DNA of 6,863 nucleotides from Desulfobacterales bacterium (GTDB taxonomy: Bacteria; Desulfobacterota; Desulfobacteria; Desulfobacterales; JAFDCJ01). A program made the position numbers and the translations under genes. The stretch is from contig JAOZPY010000140.1 in the NCBI GenBank assembly GCA_029932495.1, positions 1-6,863 of the forward strand, written 5' to 3'. The stretch's first letter is position 1, and the number at the start of each line of letters is the position of its first letter. The notes under the pieces were generated by a model, which was given only the letters and a program-made list of their open reading frames with translations, ran no database searches and was not told the origin of the DNA. Shown here one piece after another: positions 1 to 6,071 of the stretch.

Positions 1-41
1 AACGCAGCCATTGGGCCTGAGATGGGTTTTTTCAGCCGCTT

Positions 42-842
42 CTAAACTTTTAAACACCTGAGTTTGGCCAGATCCTCCGCATACCCGTAAAGATGCAGCC
101 CCTTGCTTTCGACGATCATCTCGCCGTCGACGACACCGATCTCGGCGGCCATGTATTCCTTGAGGTTCTGGATGGCCGCCAGGTTGGCCGGAAAGCCGTT
201 CCACAGGTCCCAGGAACGAAAATAGACGAAAAAACGCAGGCTGTCGTCCTGAATCCGGGTGTCTATGGAACGCAGACAGGGGGGATCCAGCAATGTCAGG
301 TCTGAGGGGTGGGCCACCTGCAGTACCATCTGGTTGTTTCGCTGGCCGAACTTTCGATAGGTATCAATCACCCATTCAATCTGGTTCAGATACAGCTGTC
401 CATCTTCCTCAAAGACAGCCTTTCCGTCCACTTCTCGCTTGTCGATAATTTCAGCGTTGCCCGCTTCCCACCAGGCCAGTTTATCACCGGTCAGCGGAAC
501 CCGGGTTAAACGCTCACCGTACGTGTAGGATTCACCGGGTTCCTTGCGCGCTGACATCAGGTATTCAATATATGCGCGGTCGTAATCCGGGCCGCCATAA
601 ATATAATCGTGCTCCACGGGATTGGGAATCCCGCAGGCCGGCGGAATATCGGGAATCAACGGGATGGTGCCCGGAAAGCGCACGTGGCCCATGAAATAAT
701 CGTATTCCAGACGGGTCTGCCCGGCATAGGAGCCGCGATCGATCACAAAACGGTTGCCATGCTCCAGAATGTCATGCACCGCCTGAAACCATAGATCCGG
801 TAAATCCCTGGCGTTGATCTGATGAATTTTCATGGCACTCAC
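42..842 (-). CDS. Thymidylate synthase-like protein (ThyA superfamily, short archaeal-type)
   Basis: The 266-residue protein resembles thymidylate synthase, which methylates dUMP to dTMP with a folate-type cofactor in the cytoplasm. Visible core: the catalytic cysteine in DPPCLRS (Cys189), the phosphate-binding Arg209-Ser210 with Asp212 in FRSWDLWNGFPANLA, Asn220 at the position that selects uracil in E. coli ThyA (Asn177), and His250/Tyr252 in GLHLYGY. YTYGERL (106-112) resembles the family's YG-x-x-x-R segment. The chain stops about 16 residues after the HLY motif, while E. coli ThyA continues for roughly 55, so the usual C-terminal lid is absent. Shortened members of this kind are known in methanogenic archaea. 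The first start is GTG at 842, with a stop two codons upstream; an ATG three codons later (833) is equally plausible. The only good Shine-Dalgarno-like AAGAGG lies about 17 bases before the GTG. Family membership is secure; activity and cofactor are inferred. Confidence 0.82.
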   Translation of the reverse strand: MSAMKIHQINARDLPDLWFQAVHDILEHGNRFVIDRGSYAGQTRLEYDYFMGHVRFPGTIPLIPDIPPACGIPNPVEHDYIYGGPDYDRAYIEYLMSARKEPGESYTYGERLTRVPLTGDKLAWWEAGNAEIIDKREVDGKAVFEEDGQLYLNQIEWVIDTYRKFGQRNNQMVLQVAHPSDLTLLDPPCLRSIDTRIQDDSLRFFVYFRSWDLWNGFPANLAAIQNLKEYMAAEIGVVDGEMIVESKGLHLYGYAEDLAKLRCLKV

Positions 843-867
843 TATTTATGAATTGGAAACCTCTTGG

Positions 868-890
868 TGCCATCCACTATTCGTGGGGCA
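868..890 (-). promoter_or_regulatory. Hairpin in the gyrB/thymidylate-synthase-like gap
   Basis: The bases TGCC (868-871) and CCAC (874-877) pair with GTGG (883-886) and GGCA (887-890) across a TATTC loop. This gives an eight-pair stem with a two-base bulge (AT, 872-873). It lies between the gyrB stop and the start of the thymidylate-synthase-like gene, just 5' of the AAGAGG sequence in minus-strand RNA. No U-run follows, so it is not a standard intrinsic terminator. It may be a processing or leader structure, or chance. Confidence 0.3.
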
Positions 891-940
891 TTCACTTTGA
901 TTATGTTGTTTAAGTACGAAATCCACGTTGCGCAATTATT

Positions 941-3385
941 TTATATATCCAGTACGTTGACTTCCAGGGCGTTGCTCTGGATAAAATCCCTGCGTGGCTC
1001 CACTTCTTCACCCATTAGTATGGTAAATATTTCATCGGTGTCCACCAGGTCTTCAATTTTTACTTGCAGCATGTGGCGCTTTTCCGGATTCATGGTGGTG
1101 TTCCACAGCTGTTCGGGATTCATTTCACCCAGACCTTTGTAACGCTGGATGCTAAGCCCTTTTTTGCCTTCCTGCAGCAGCATTTCCAGCAGCATTGTTT
1201 TATCGCCGGCACTAAAGGAAGGTTCTTGGCCTTCCTTGGTGAACACATGAAATGGCGGAAAATCATAGCGCGAAATGTTCCGGGCAGTCACCCAGCATTT
1301 CTGATAATCAGTGGAATAAATCATCCCCCGGCCGATTTTTACCGGTTTAAAAGATTTGGCAAGCAAATCCAGGCCAATCTCGGTACTCGCGGGTTCATCA
1401 AAACCATTGACGAATATTTCGTAGACACCGCGCTCCTCACTCCAGTTCAATTCATCAACCTGGTAGCCATTTTGAATCATCACCTCTCTCAACCGCGACA
1501 TCCGCTGCTGATCCTGCAAAAATTTCTTATCCCCGACACCTTCTTTGATGAGAAGCTCAGCCAGCTCCATTGGAATGCCGCGTTTTTCCAGCCGGGACAT
1601 CCGGCTTACATATTCGGACAAATCGCAGACAAAAAGGTACAACTGGTGGCCGGCCAGTGATTTTTCATCTCCACTCGTCTTTATGTATCTATTATCACAG
1701 ACTTTTTTAATAATCCAGTCATCAAGCTGTCTTTCATCCTTGAGATAGAGTTCCCCTTTGCCTTTGCCAACCTTAAACAGCGGCGGCTGGGCAATGTATA
1801 AATATCCCCTTTCTATGATTTCGGGCATCTGCCGGAAAAAAAACGTCAACAGCAGTGTTCGGATATGGGATCCGTCAACATCCGCATCGGTCATGATAAT
1901 GACCTTATGGTATTTAATTTTTTCGATGTCATATTCTTCTTTACCAACACCGGTTCCCATGGCGGTAATGATATTTTTTATTTCCTCACTGCGCAAAATT
2001 TTATCAAACCGCGCTTTTTCGACATTTAATATTTTTCCCTTCAGGGGCAAAATGGCCTGAAATTTGCGGTCCCGGCCTTGCTTGGCGGAACCTCCGGCTG
2101 AATCACCCTCCACAATGAAAAGCTCCCGCAGGGCGGGATCGGAAACCTGGCAGTCCGCCAGTTTTCCCGGAAGCGTGGCATCGATCAGGGCACCCTTGTT
2201 GCGTGCAATATCCCGGGCCCGTTTGGCCGCATCCCGTACCCGGGCCGCATCCACGCCCTTGGCAATAATTTTTCTGGCAACTGCTGGATTTTCTTCAAAA
2301 AAAGAACTTAGTTTCTCGTTTACCAGCGATTCCACCAAGCCCTTGACTTCACTGTTTCCAAGTTTCGTCTTGGTCTGGCCCTCAAACTGGGGCTGCTTGA
2401 TGCGCACACTGATAACGGCGGTCAGCCCCTCCCGGACATCATCGCCGGTGATTTTGGCCTGCAGATTTTTCGGCAGGTTGCCGTTGCTGGCATACTGGTT
2501 GATGGTACGCGTAATACCGGCTTTAAACCCGATCAGGTGAAATCCGCCTTCCACCGTGTTAATGTTGTTGGCAAATGAGAAAAGCTTTTCGGTGTAGGTG
2601 TCATTATACTGAATGGCCACCTCAATCTGGACATCGTTTTTACTACCTTCCATTAAAATGGGTTTATGCAGGGGATTGTTGCGGCGGTTGATGTATTCCA
2701 CGAACTGCTTGATTCCGCCTTTAAAAAGAAATTCATCTTTGGCATCCGAGCGTTCGTCTTCGATGGTGATTTTAACGCCCTTGTTCAAATAGGCCAGTTC
2801 CCGCAGCCGACGGACCAGAATGTCGTAACTGAACTCGGTGGCTGTGAAAATCTGATCATCCGGAATAAAATGAATTTTGGTGCCGCGTTTGCGGGTTTTT
2901 CCGGTAACAGCCAGTTCACTGGTTTTCAAGCCTCTTTCATAGGTCTGATAATATATCCTTCCATCCGAATAGACTTCCACTTCCAGAAAAGAGGAAAGGG
3001 CGTTGACCACCGAAACGCCGACGCCGTGCAGTCCGCCGGACACCTTGTATGAATGGTCGTCAAACTTCCCGCCGGCATGCAGCTTGGTCATAACCACTTC
3101 CAGTGCCGGCACTTTTTCCTTTTTGTGGATCCCAACCGGGATTCCCCGGCCGTTGTCCACCACGCTGACGCTGTTATCGGTGTGAATGGTTACGTTAATC
3201 TGGTCGCAGTAACCCGCCATGGCCTCATCAATACTGTTGTCCACCACTTCGTAGACCAGATGATGAAGACCGGCGATATCGACATTTCCAATGTACATGG
3301 AGGGTCTGCGGCGCACAGCCTCCAGACCTTCCAGTACTTTGATATCATCTTCATTATATGTTTCGTTAAAATTTTCTTCTTTCAT
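941..3385 (-). CDS. gyrB: DNA gyrase subunit B
   Basis: This is the ATPase subunit of DNA gyrase, which with GyrA (not in the window) introduces negative supercoils. The 814 residues run in the usual order. The GHKL ATPase domain has the catalytic Glu46 and Asn50 in YEVVDNSIDEA, DNGRGIP at 77-83 and GGLHGVGVSVVNALS around 117-131. The transducer domain has QTKTKLG at 337-343, with the ATP-contacting Lys339. The TOPRIM domain has VEGDSAGGSAKQG (Glu426, Asp428) and MTDADVDGSH (Asp500, Asp502, Asp504). The C-terminal tail has QRYKGLGEMNPEQLW from 747. The length and the sequence between about 560 and 735 match the long insert of E. coli-type GyrB (804 residues), not the roughly 640-residue Gram-positive form. 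The ATG start overlaps the dnaN stop in ATGA, suggesting translational coupling. The Asp and Lys of the quinolone-associated region (428, 449) are kept, but Ser140 replaces the coumarin-contact Arg136 of E. coli. Confidence 0.98.
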   Translation of the reverse strand: MKEENFNETYNEDDIKVLEGLEAVRRRPSMYIGNVDIAGLHHLVYEVVDNSIDEAMAGYCDQINVTIHTDNSVSVVDNGRGIPVGIHKKEKVPALEVVMTKLHAGGKFDDHSYKVSGGLHGVGVSVVNALSSFLEVEVYSDGRIYYQTYERGLKTSELAVTGKTRKRGTKIHFIPDDQIFTATEFSYDILVRRLRELAYLNKGVKITIEDERSDAKDEFLFKGGIKQFVEYINRRNNPLHKPILMEGSKNDVQIEVAIQYNDTYTEKLFSFANNINTVEGGFHLIGFKAGITRTINQYASNGNLPKNLQAKITGDDVREGLTAVISVRIKQPQFEGQTKTKLGNSEVKGLVESLVNEKLSSFFEENPAVARKIIAKGVDAARVRDAAKRARDIARNKGALIDATLPGKLADCQVSDPALRELFIVEGDSAGGSAKQGRDRKFQAILPLKGKILNVEKARFDKILRSEEIKNIITAMGTGVGKEEYDIEKIKYHKVIIMTDADVDGSHIRTLLLTFFFRQMPEIIERGYLYIAQPPLFKVGKGKGELYLKDERQLDDWIIKKVCDNRYIKTSGDEKSLAGHQLYLFVCDLSEYVSRMSRLEKRGIPMELAELLIKEGVGDKKFLQDQQRMSRLREVMIQNGYQVDELNWSEERGVYEIFVNGFDEPASTEIGLDLLAKSFKPVKIGRGMIYSTDYQKCWVTARNISRYDFPPFHVFTKEGQEPSFSAGDKTMLLEMLLQEGKKGLSIQRYKGLGEMNPEQLWNTTMNPEKRHMLQVKIEDLVDTDEIFTILMGEEVEPRRDFIQSNALEVNVLDI

Positions 3386-4500
3386 ATTCTCATTGGCATG
3401 ATAACGCTCAGGTAGGTTGAGTCGTTTTCCCCTGTTATTTTACAGGGCCTTTCTTCATTGATTATATTGATAAGCACCTTGTCTTCATGAATCACCCCCA
3501 GGGTATCAATAAAAAACCTGGGGTTATACATCACCTCAATGGGAGCGCCTGAATAGGCGATTTCCATGTCTTCTTTGGATTCTCCAATATCCGGGTTGGT
3601 GGAATGAATCGTCAGTTTGTCCGGGCTGAAACGAAAAATAACCCCCTTATATTCATCGGACGAAAGAATCGACATGCGTTTTAACATCATTAAAAACAAC
3701 TGTCTGTCCAGTGCAATGTCATGCCCTTCACCGGTAGCGATAACATCCCGGTATTCCGGAAAATCACCTTCCAGAAGACGAATGATCAGGGTTTCCTTTT
3801 CCTTTTTAACGATAAAATTGCTGCCTTTAATTCCAATATTGACACTGCCCTCGTTATCAAGAAATTTGGCGACTTCCACCAGCCCTTTTTTGGGAATCAG
3901 CACGCCGTCACCCAACGGCAGGGAAACCTGCCTGTCAAATAAATGATCCACTTTTGAAAGCCGGCTGCCATCGGTTGACACCAGCCTGAAAATTTTCTGT
4001 TTTTCCTGTTCAAAACGCTCTGTGTAAACGCCGGTGATATGGGCCCGGTTGTCATCGGAAGCACCACTGATGATGACACTTTTTTCAATCATCTGTGCCA
4101 GCACAATCGCATCGATTTCAAAAAACTGAACATCCTCGATTCGCGGGATTTCCGGAAAGTCATCCGGGTTCAATCCCATGATATTAAATTCCACTTTCCG
4201 ATTGCCGATTTCAATATAGTGATTATCCGTTTTATTGAGAAAAATATCATCACCAGGAAAATCCCTGACAATTTCATATAATTTTCGCGCATTTATAGCC
4301 ACTGTTCCCGGGGTTTTGACTGTCGCGGGATAAAAGCCTTCAAAACCGGTTTCAAGATCAGTGGCTGAAACCGTAATACCGTTTTCTTCGGTTTTAATCA
4401 GAATACTGGTGGTAATGGCAAGATTGGTCTTGCGTCCAGTCAAACCCTGGATTCTGGCAAGTACCGGCAAAATGTCATTTTTTTGAATCTGGATCCTCAT
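3382..4500 (-). CDS. dnaN: DNA polymerase III beta subunit (sliding clamp)
   Basis: The product is the ring-shaped dimer that tethers DNA polymerase III and other clamp-binding proteins to DNA. The 372 residues agree with the usual 366-380 and with the three-domain repeat. Recognisable stretches are AINARKLYEIVRDFP in domain 1, FRLVSTDGSRLS in domain 2, LLEGDFPEYRDVI at the domain 2/3 junction, and the nearly invariant C-terminal end VIMPMRI, which helps form the peptide-binding pocket. The ATG at 4500 is preceded by AAAGG and an eight-A spacer, a good ribosome-binding site that fixes this start. The stop overlaps the gyrB start by four bases, and there is no recF between them, although recF often lies there. 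Upstream lies a 245-base AT-rich gap instead of dnaA. No frameshift or missing segment is seen. Confidence 0.98.
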   Translation of the reverse strand: MRIQIQKNDILPVLARIQGLTGRKTNLAITTSILIKTEENGITVSATDLETGFEGFYPATVKTPGTVAINARKLYEIVRDFPGDDIFLNKTDNHYIEIGNRKVEFNIMGLNPDDFPEIPRIEDVQFFEIDAIVLAQMIEKSVIISGASDDNRAHITGVYTERFEQEKQKIFRLVSTDGSRLSKVDHLFDRQVSLPLGDGVLIPKKGLVEVAKFLDNEGSVNIGIKGSNFIVKKEKETLIIRLLEGDFPEYRDVIATGEGHDIALDRQLFLMMLKRMSILSSDEYKGVIFRFSPDKLTIHSTNPDIGESKEDMEIAYSGAPIEVMYNPRFFIDTLGVIHEDKVLINIINEERPCKITGENDSTYLSVIMPMRI

Positions 4501-4508
4501 TTTTTTTT

Positions 4509-4550
4509 CCTTTATTTATATATTTAATTATAAAGAATAATAAATAAGGG
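4509..4550 (-). promoter_or_regulatory. dnaN ribosome-binding site within a possible leader hairpin
   Basis: In minus-strand RNA the Shine-Dalgarno AAAGG (4509-4513) is followed by eight A and the dnaN ATG. The bases TTATTTAT (plus strand 4512-4519) are the exact complement of ATAAATAA (4540-4547), and flanking CC/GG pairs can extend the stem across one mismatch (4509-4510 with 4549-4550). The stem would therefore cover the Shine-Dalgarno, with a loop of about 20 bases. The ribosome-binding site is well supported. The hairpin is weak and AT-rich, so a regulatory role is only inferred. Confidence 0.45.
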
Positions 4551-4634
4551 GTGTTTATAAAACCAATAACTTTTTAACTATATTGAATTATAAAATATTT
4601 TTGCAGTTTTCGCTGTTCACAGCATTCACACAAA

Positions 4635-4660
4635 GCGACTGACAATCACCGGGTTGTCGC
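4635..4660. repeat. Inverted repeat downstream of the RdgC-like C-terminal gene
   Basis: GCGAC (4635-4639) is the reverse complement of GTCGC (4656-4660). A second, competing pairing is GACAA (4641-4645) with TTGTC (4654-4658) around the loop TCACCGGG. In minus-strand RNA it is followed only by a weak U-rich stretch (TTTGTGT). It could be a poor terminator for the rdgC pair, an operator, or chance. Confidence 0.3.
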
Positions 4661-4745
4661 CAGCAAAGAAAAGATTGTTTAAAACACATGTAGATATCAA
4701 CATAATATGAGTATCCTTTGTTCAAAATCAATGCCGCGTAATTTT

Positions 4746-5270
4746 TTAAGATTGGATCCAATTTCGAATTGCGCTTCGGGTTTTATTCTGCCAGGTACTG
4801 GATATTCGCAGTTTAATAAAATGACCAAAAAGGCCTTCTAAGAGTTTGATGGCCCGTTCGTATAGATCGGCTCTTTCCAGTACCACACCGTCCAGGTCCT
4901 CATCGGATTCAGGCAGGCCGCTGTGCGGTATGCTCAAGGCGCTGATATTCAAACTTTCGCCTTTGACGCTAAACTGCCATTTTAGCTCAGCAGAGCGATA
5001 AACCAAATTCAATTCACTGACCAGGGCGCCTTTCTGCAACGCCATCATACCTTCTTCCAGGCTGGCACCGTCACCTTTGATGGTTACACGTTCGGCGCTT
5101 TCTTTACGTGTATTTTCAAGAACCATGCGATTTCCGACTTCCAGGGCCACAAAATCAGGATCGTATTTTACGGCCAATTTTGGGTCGGTGGCAATCACAA
5201 ACCATAACCAGGTCAGAAATTCTTCGCCGATAAATTTAAATCGGTTGTAAGCAACGGCAACATCCATCAT
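4746..5270 (-). CDS. RdgC-like protein, C-terminal half
   Basis: The 174-residue protein aligns by eye with the C-terminal part of RdgC, a DNA-binding ring protein that limits RecA access to DNA. ERVTIKGDGASLEEGMMALQ (60-79) then GALVSELNLVYRSAELKWQF (81-100) follow the pattern of E. coli [20 protein letters not shown] and VVTKLALDWQQRIQFV. LYERAIKLLEGLFGHF (136-151) matches the closing LAALIQNLIEGLGG helix. The N-terminal EEFLTWLWF (16-24) is a striking aromatic motif that I believe recurs in deltaproteobacterial relatives. No signal peptide or membrane segment is apparent. The start is one of two adjacent ATGs, with a weak TTAGG nine bases upstream. It lies 36 bases after the N-terminal half and in the same frame, so the pair may be a natural two-gene RdgC or one gene cut by a stop codon. 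The 15-residue tail after the last RdgC-like helix is basic and tryptophan-containing. Confidence 0.72.
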   Translation of the reverse strand: MMDVAVAYNRFKFIGEEFLTWLWFVIATDPKLAVKYDPDFVALEVGNRMVLENTRKESAERVTIKGDGASLEEGMMALQKGALVSELNLVYRSAELKWQFSVKGESLNISALSIPHSGLPESDEDLDGVVLERADLYERAIKLLEGLFGHFIKLRISSTWQNKTRSAIRNWIQS

Positions 5271-5306
5271 AATAAAGTGCCTAAAATTATATCGGAAACA
5301 ACTCTT

Positions 5307-5309
5307 TTA
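5307..5309 (-). other. In-frame TAA between the RdgC-like halves
   Basis: The TAA ending the N-terminal half is followed by 12 sense codons in the same frame (translating as KSCFRYNFRHFI) and then by the ATG of the C-terminal half. Read through, the two would form one open frame of 397 residues plus the stop. The intervening codons include AGT, TGT, CGA and AGG, which look unlike those of the flanking genes. That favours a true intergenic spacer over a recent nonsense mutation. Confidence 0.7.
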
Positions 5310-5942
5310 TTCAATAAAGCGGGTTGGGGTCAACTGCCGCAACGCATCGCGTTGTGAATCCGAAAGTTCACAGAAAAGGTCTGCCTCGGTATAAGGAAAA
5401 ATACGGATCAACGACAATTTAAAAGATTGTGTAAACAGAGTTTCCAATTCTTCGTTGGCGGTTTTTAAATTGGAAAAAAACCACAGCCAGCCAGCCTCCA
5501 TGTTCCAAATAATATCATAGACATTCGGTGTTGCCGGGATGCGCAGACTCAAGACATTGATCACATGATCCTTGATTTGTTTTTTTTCGCTTTTGGATAA
5601 AAAATTACGCCCGCTTTTGATCATCCGGCGATCAGCTTCCATGGTATATTGCTTTTGAACCACCTTGGGCGGGATGTTTTTTTTATCAATGCGCAGGGAA
5701 AAAACAAAAAAAGAACCGTAAACAAAGGATGAACCGCTAAAATTCGGTTGAAAAGGTTTTGCAAATGATGTCCAACCGATGGTTCGATCTGACGATTGAT
5801 CATCTATCTCTTTGATTACATTGTTATTTAAAGCATCAGCCACTGTTTCCATAACCGGTGAGTCAATTCTACCGTGGACCCGGTAGCGTGTAATGGATAC
5901 AGAACTGGATAATAGACTCATATTTAAAATATCAGGGGTCAA
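5307..5942 (-). CDS. rdgC: RdgC-like protein, N-terminal half
   Basis: This protein matches the N-terminal two-thirds of RdgC (303 residues in E. coli). SITRYRV (16-22) corresponds to the opening strand, IGW (55-57) to MGWVPP, KKNIPPKVVQKQ (87-98) to EKILPSPVIKQA, the charged helix KSEKKQIKDHVINVLSLRIP (117-136) to [20 protein letters not shown], and DIIWNMEAGWLWFFSNLKTA (143-162) to the IDTVNGLIMVDCASAKKA strand-turn-strand. It ends soon after IRIFPYTEADL, where the E. coli protein continues. RdgC binds double-stranded DNA as a ring and restrains RecA. The longest frame opens with TTG at 5942, but ATG at 5921 gives MSLLSSSVSITRYRV, which fits the family's N-terminus better, so I prefer 5921. 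Neither start has a strong Shine-Dalgarno. The gene carries two A8 tracts (near 5580 and 5677) but no broken frame. It probably forms one transcript with the C-terminal half. Confidence 0.75.
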   Translation of the reverse strand: MTPDILNMSLLSSSVSITRYRVHGRIDSPVMETVADALNNNVIKEIDDQSSDRTIGWTSFAKPFQPNFSGSSFVYGSFFVFSLRIDKKNIPPKVVQKQYTMEADRRMIKSGRNFLSKSEKKQIKDHVINVLSLRIPATPNVYDIIWNMEAGWLWFFSNLKTANEELETLFTQSFKLSLIRIFPYTEADLFCELSDSQRDALRQLTPTRFIE

Positions 5943-5992
5943 TTACTCAGGTTCGCTCTTCAAGGATTGCAACCACTGGGAATTTTAAGTAC

Positions 5993-6023
5993 CCTGAACC
6001 TAAAACCTTGAACCCTGCACCTT
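5993..6023. repeat. Degenerate short tandem repeat (CCTGAACCT-like)
   Basis: Three variants follow in close succession: CCTGAACCT at 5993-6001, CCTTGAACCCT at 6006-6016 and CTGCACCTT at 6015-6023. The pattern looks like a decayed tandem repeat with a unit of about 10-13 bases. I recall similar GAACCTT strings from intergenic DNA of sulfate-reducing deltaproteobacteria, but cannot verify this here. Confidence 0.4.
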
Positions 6024-6024
6024 A

Positions 6025-6030
6025 ATTATA
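6025..6030 (-). promoter_or_regulatory. Possible -10 element for the rdgC-like pair
   Basis: The minus strand reads TATAAT here, a perfect sigma-70 -10 hexamer about 104 bases upstream of the preferred ATG at 5921. No good -35 is present at 16-18 bases (a 17-base spacer gives CAGCTT), so the assignment is weak. Confidence 0.25.
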
Positions 6031-6031
6031 C

Positions 6032-6070
6032 AATATATAGTGTTGAAAAGCTGTTAAAATAAATATATAG
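6032..6070. repeat. Direct repeat AATATATAG spaced 30 bp
   Basis: AATATATAG occurs at 6032-6040 and again at 6062-6070. The repeats are followed by similar bases (TGTT and CGTGTT). The start-to-start distance of 30 is close to three helical turns, and both copies overlap the presumed divergent promoters, so they could be operator half-sites. AT-rich DNA also makes chance matches easy. Confidence 0.35.
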
Positions 6071-6071
6071 C
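6043..6071 (+). promoter_or_regulatory. Possible sigma-70-like promoter for the EndoQ-like gene
   Basis: TTGAAA at 6043-6048 (one mismatch from TTGACA) lies 17 bases before TATAGC at 6066-6071, or 15 bases before TATATA at 6064-6069. The ATG at 6140 would then have a leader of about 60 bases. This is plausible only by hexamer match. Confidence 0.28.

Larger units (their letters stand above)
4501..4745. other. AT-rich non-coding gap upstream of dnaN (possible promoter or origin-like elements)
   Basis: No credible gene lies here. The half next to dnaN (about 4511-4600) is very AT-rich. On the minus strand it holds two TATAAT hexamers (complements at 4527-4532 and 4587-4592) that could serve as -10 elements for dnaN, but I find no convincing -35 at 16-18 bases. 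The other half is more mixed and contains two abutting nonamers, CTGTTCACA and GCATTCACA (4613-4630), and an inverted repeat (4635-4660). Degenerate DnaA-box-like matches, each with two mismatches to TTATCCACA, occur at 4552-4560 (TGTTTATAA) and 4689-4697 (TGTAGATAT). An origin is possible but not shown. Confidence 0.4.

Noticed and set aside
1..41. Terminator after the thymidylate-synthase-like gene
   Set aside because: I found no stable stem followed by a U-run in the 41 bases available; any terminator may lie beyond the window.
1064..1660. Long plus-strand open frame of 198 codons inside gyrB
   Set aside because: It lies antisense within the highly conserved gyrB coding sequence, has no recognisable domain, and is a shadow of the real gene.
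2064..2540. Plus-strand open frame of 158 codons rich in Ser, Ala and Arg
   Set aside because: It is antisense to the GyrB transducer and TOPRIM region. Its composition is that expected from reading the complement of GyrB codons.
4707..4838. Short plus-strand ORF starting at an ATG in the dnaN upstream gap
   Set aside because: It is about 43 codons long, lacks a clear ribosome-binding site, and most of it runs antisense through the RdgC-like C-terminal gene.
5580..5684. Two A8 tracts in the RdgC-like N-terminal gene as programmed frameshift sites
   Set aside because: The downstream half is in the same frame, so slippage would not join the two products. No stimulatory structure was seen.
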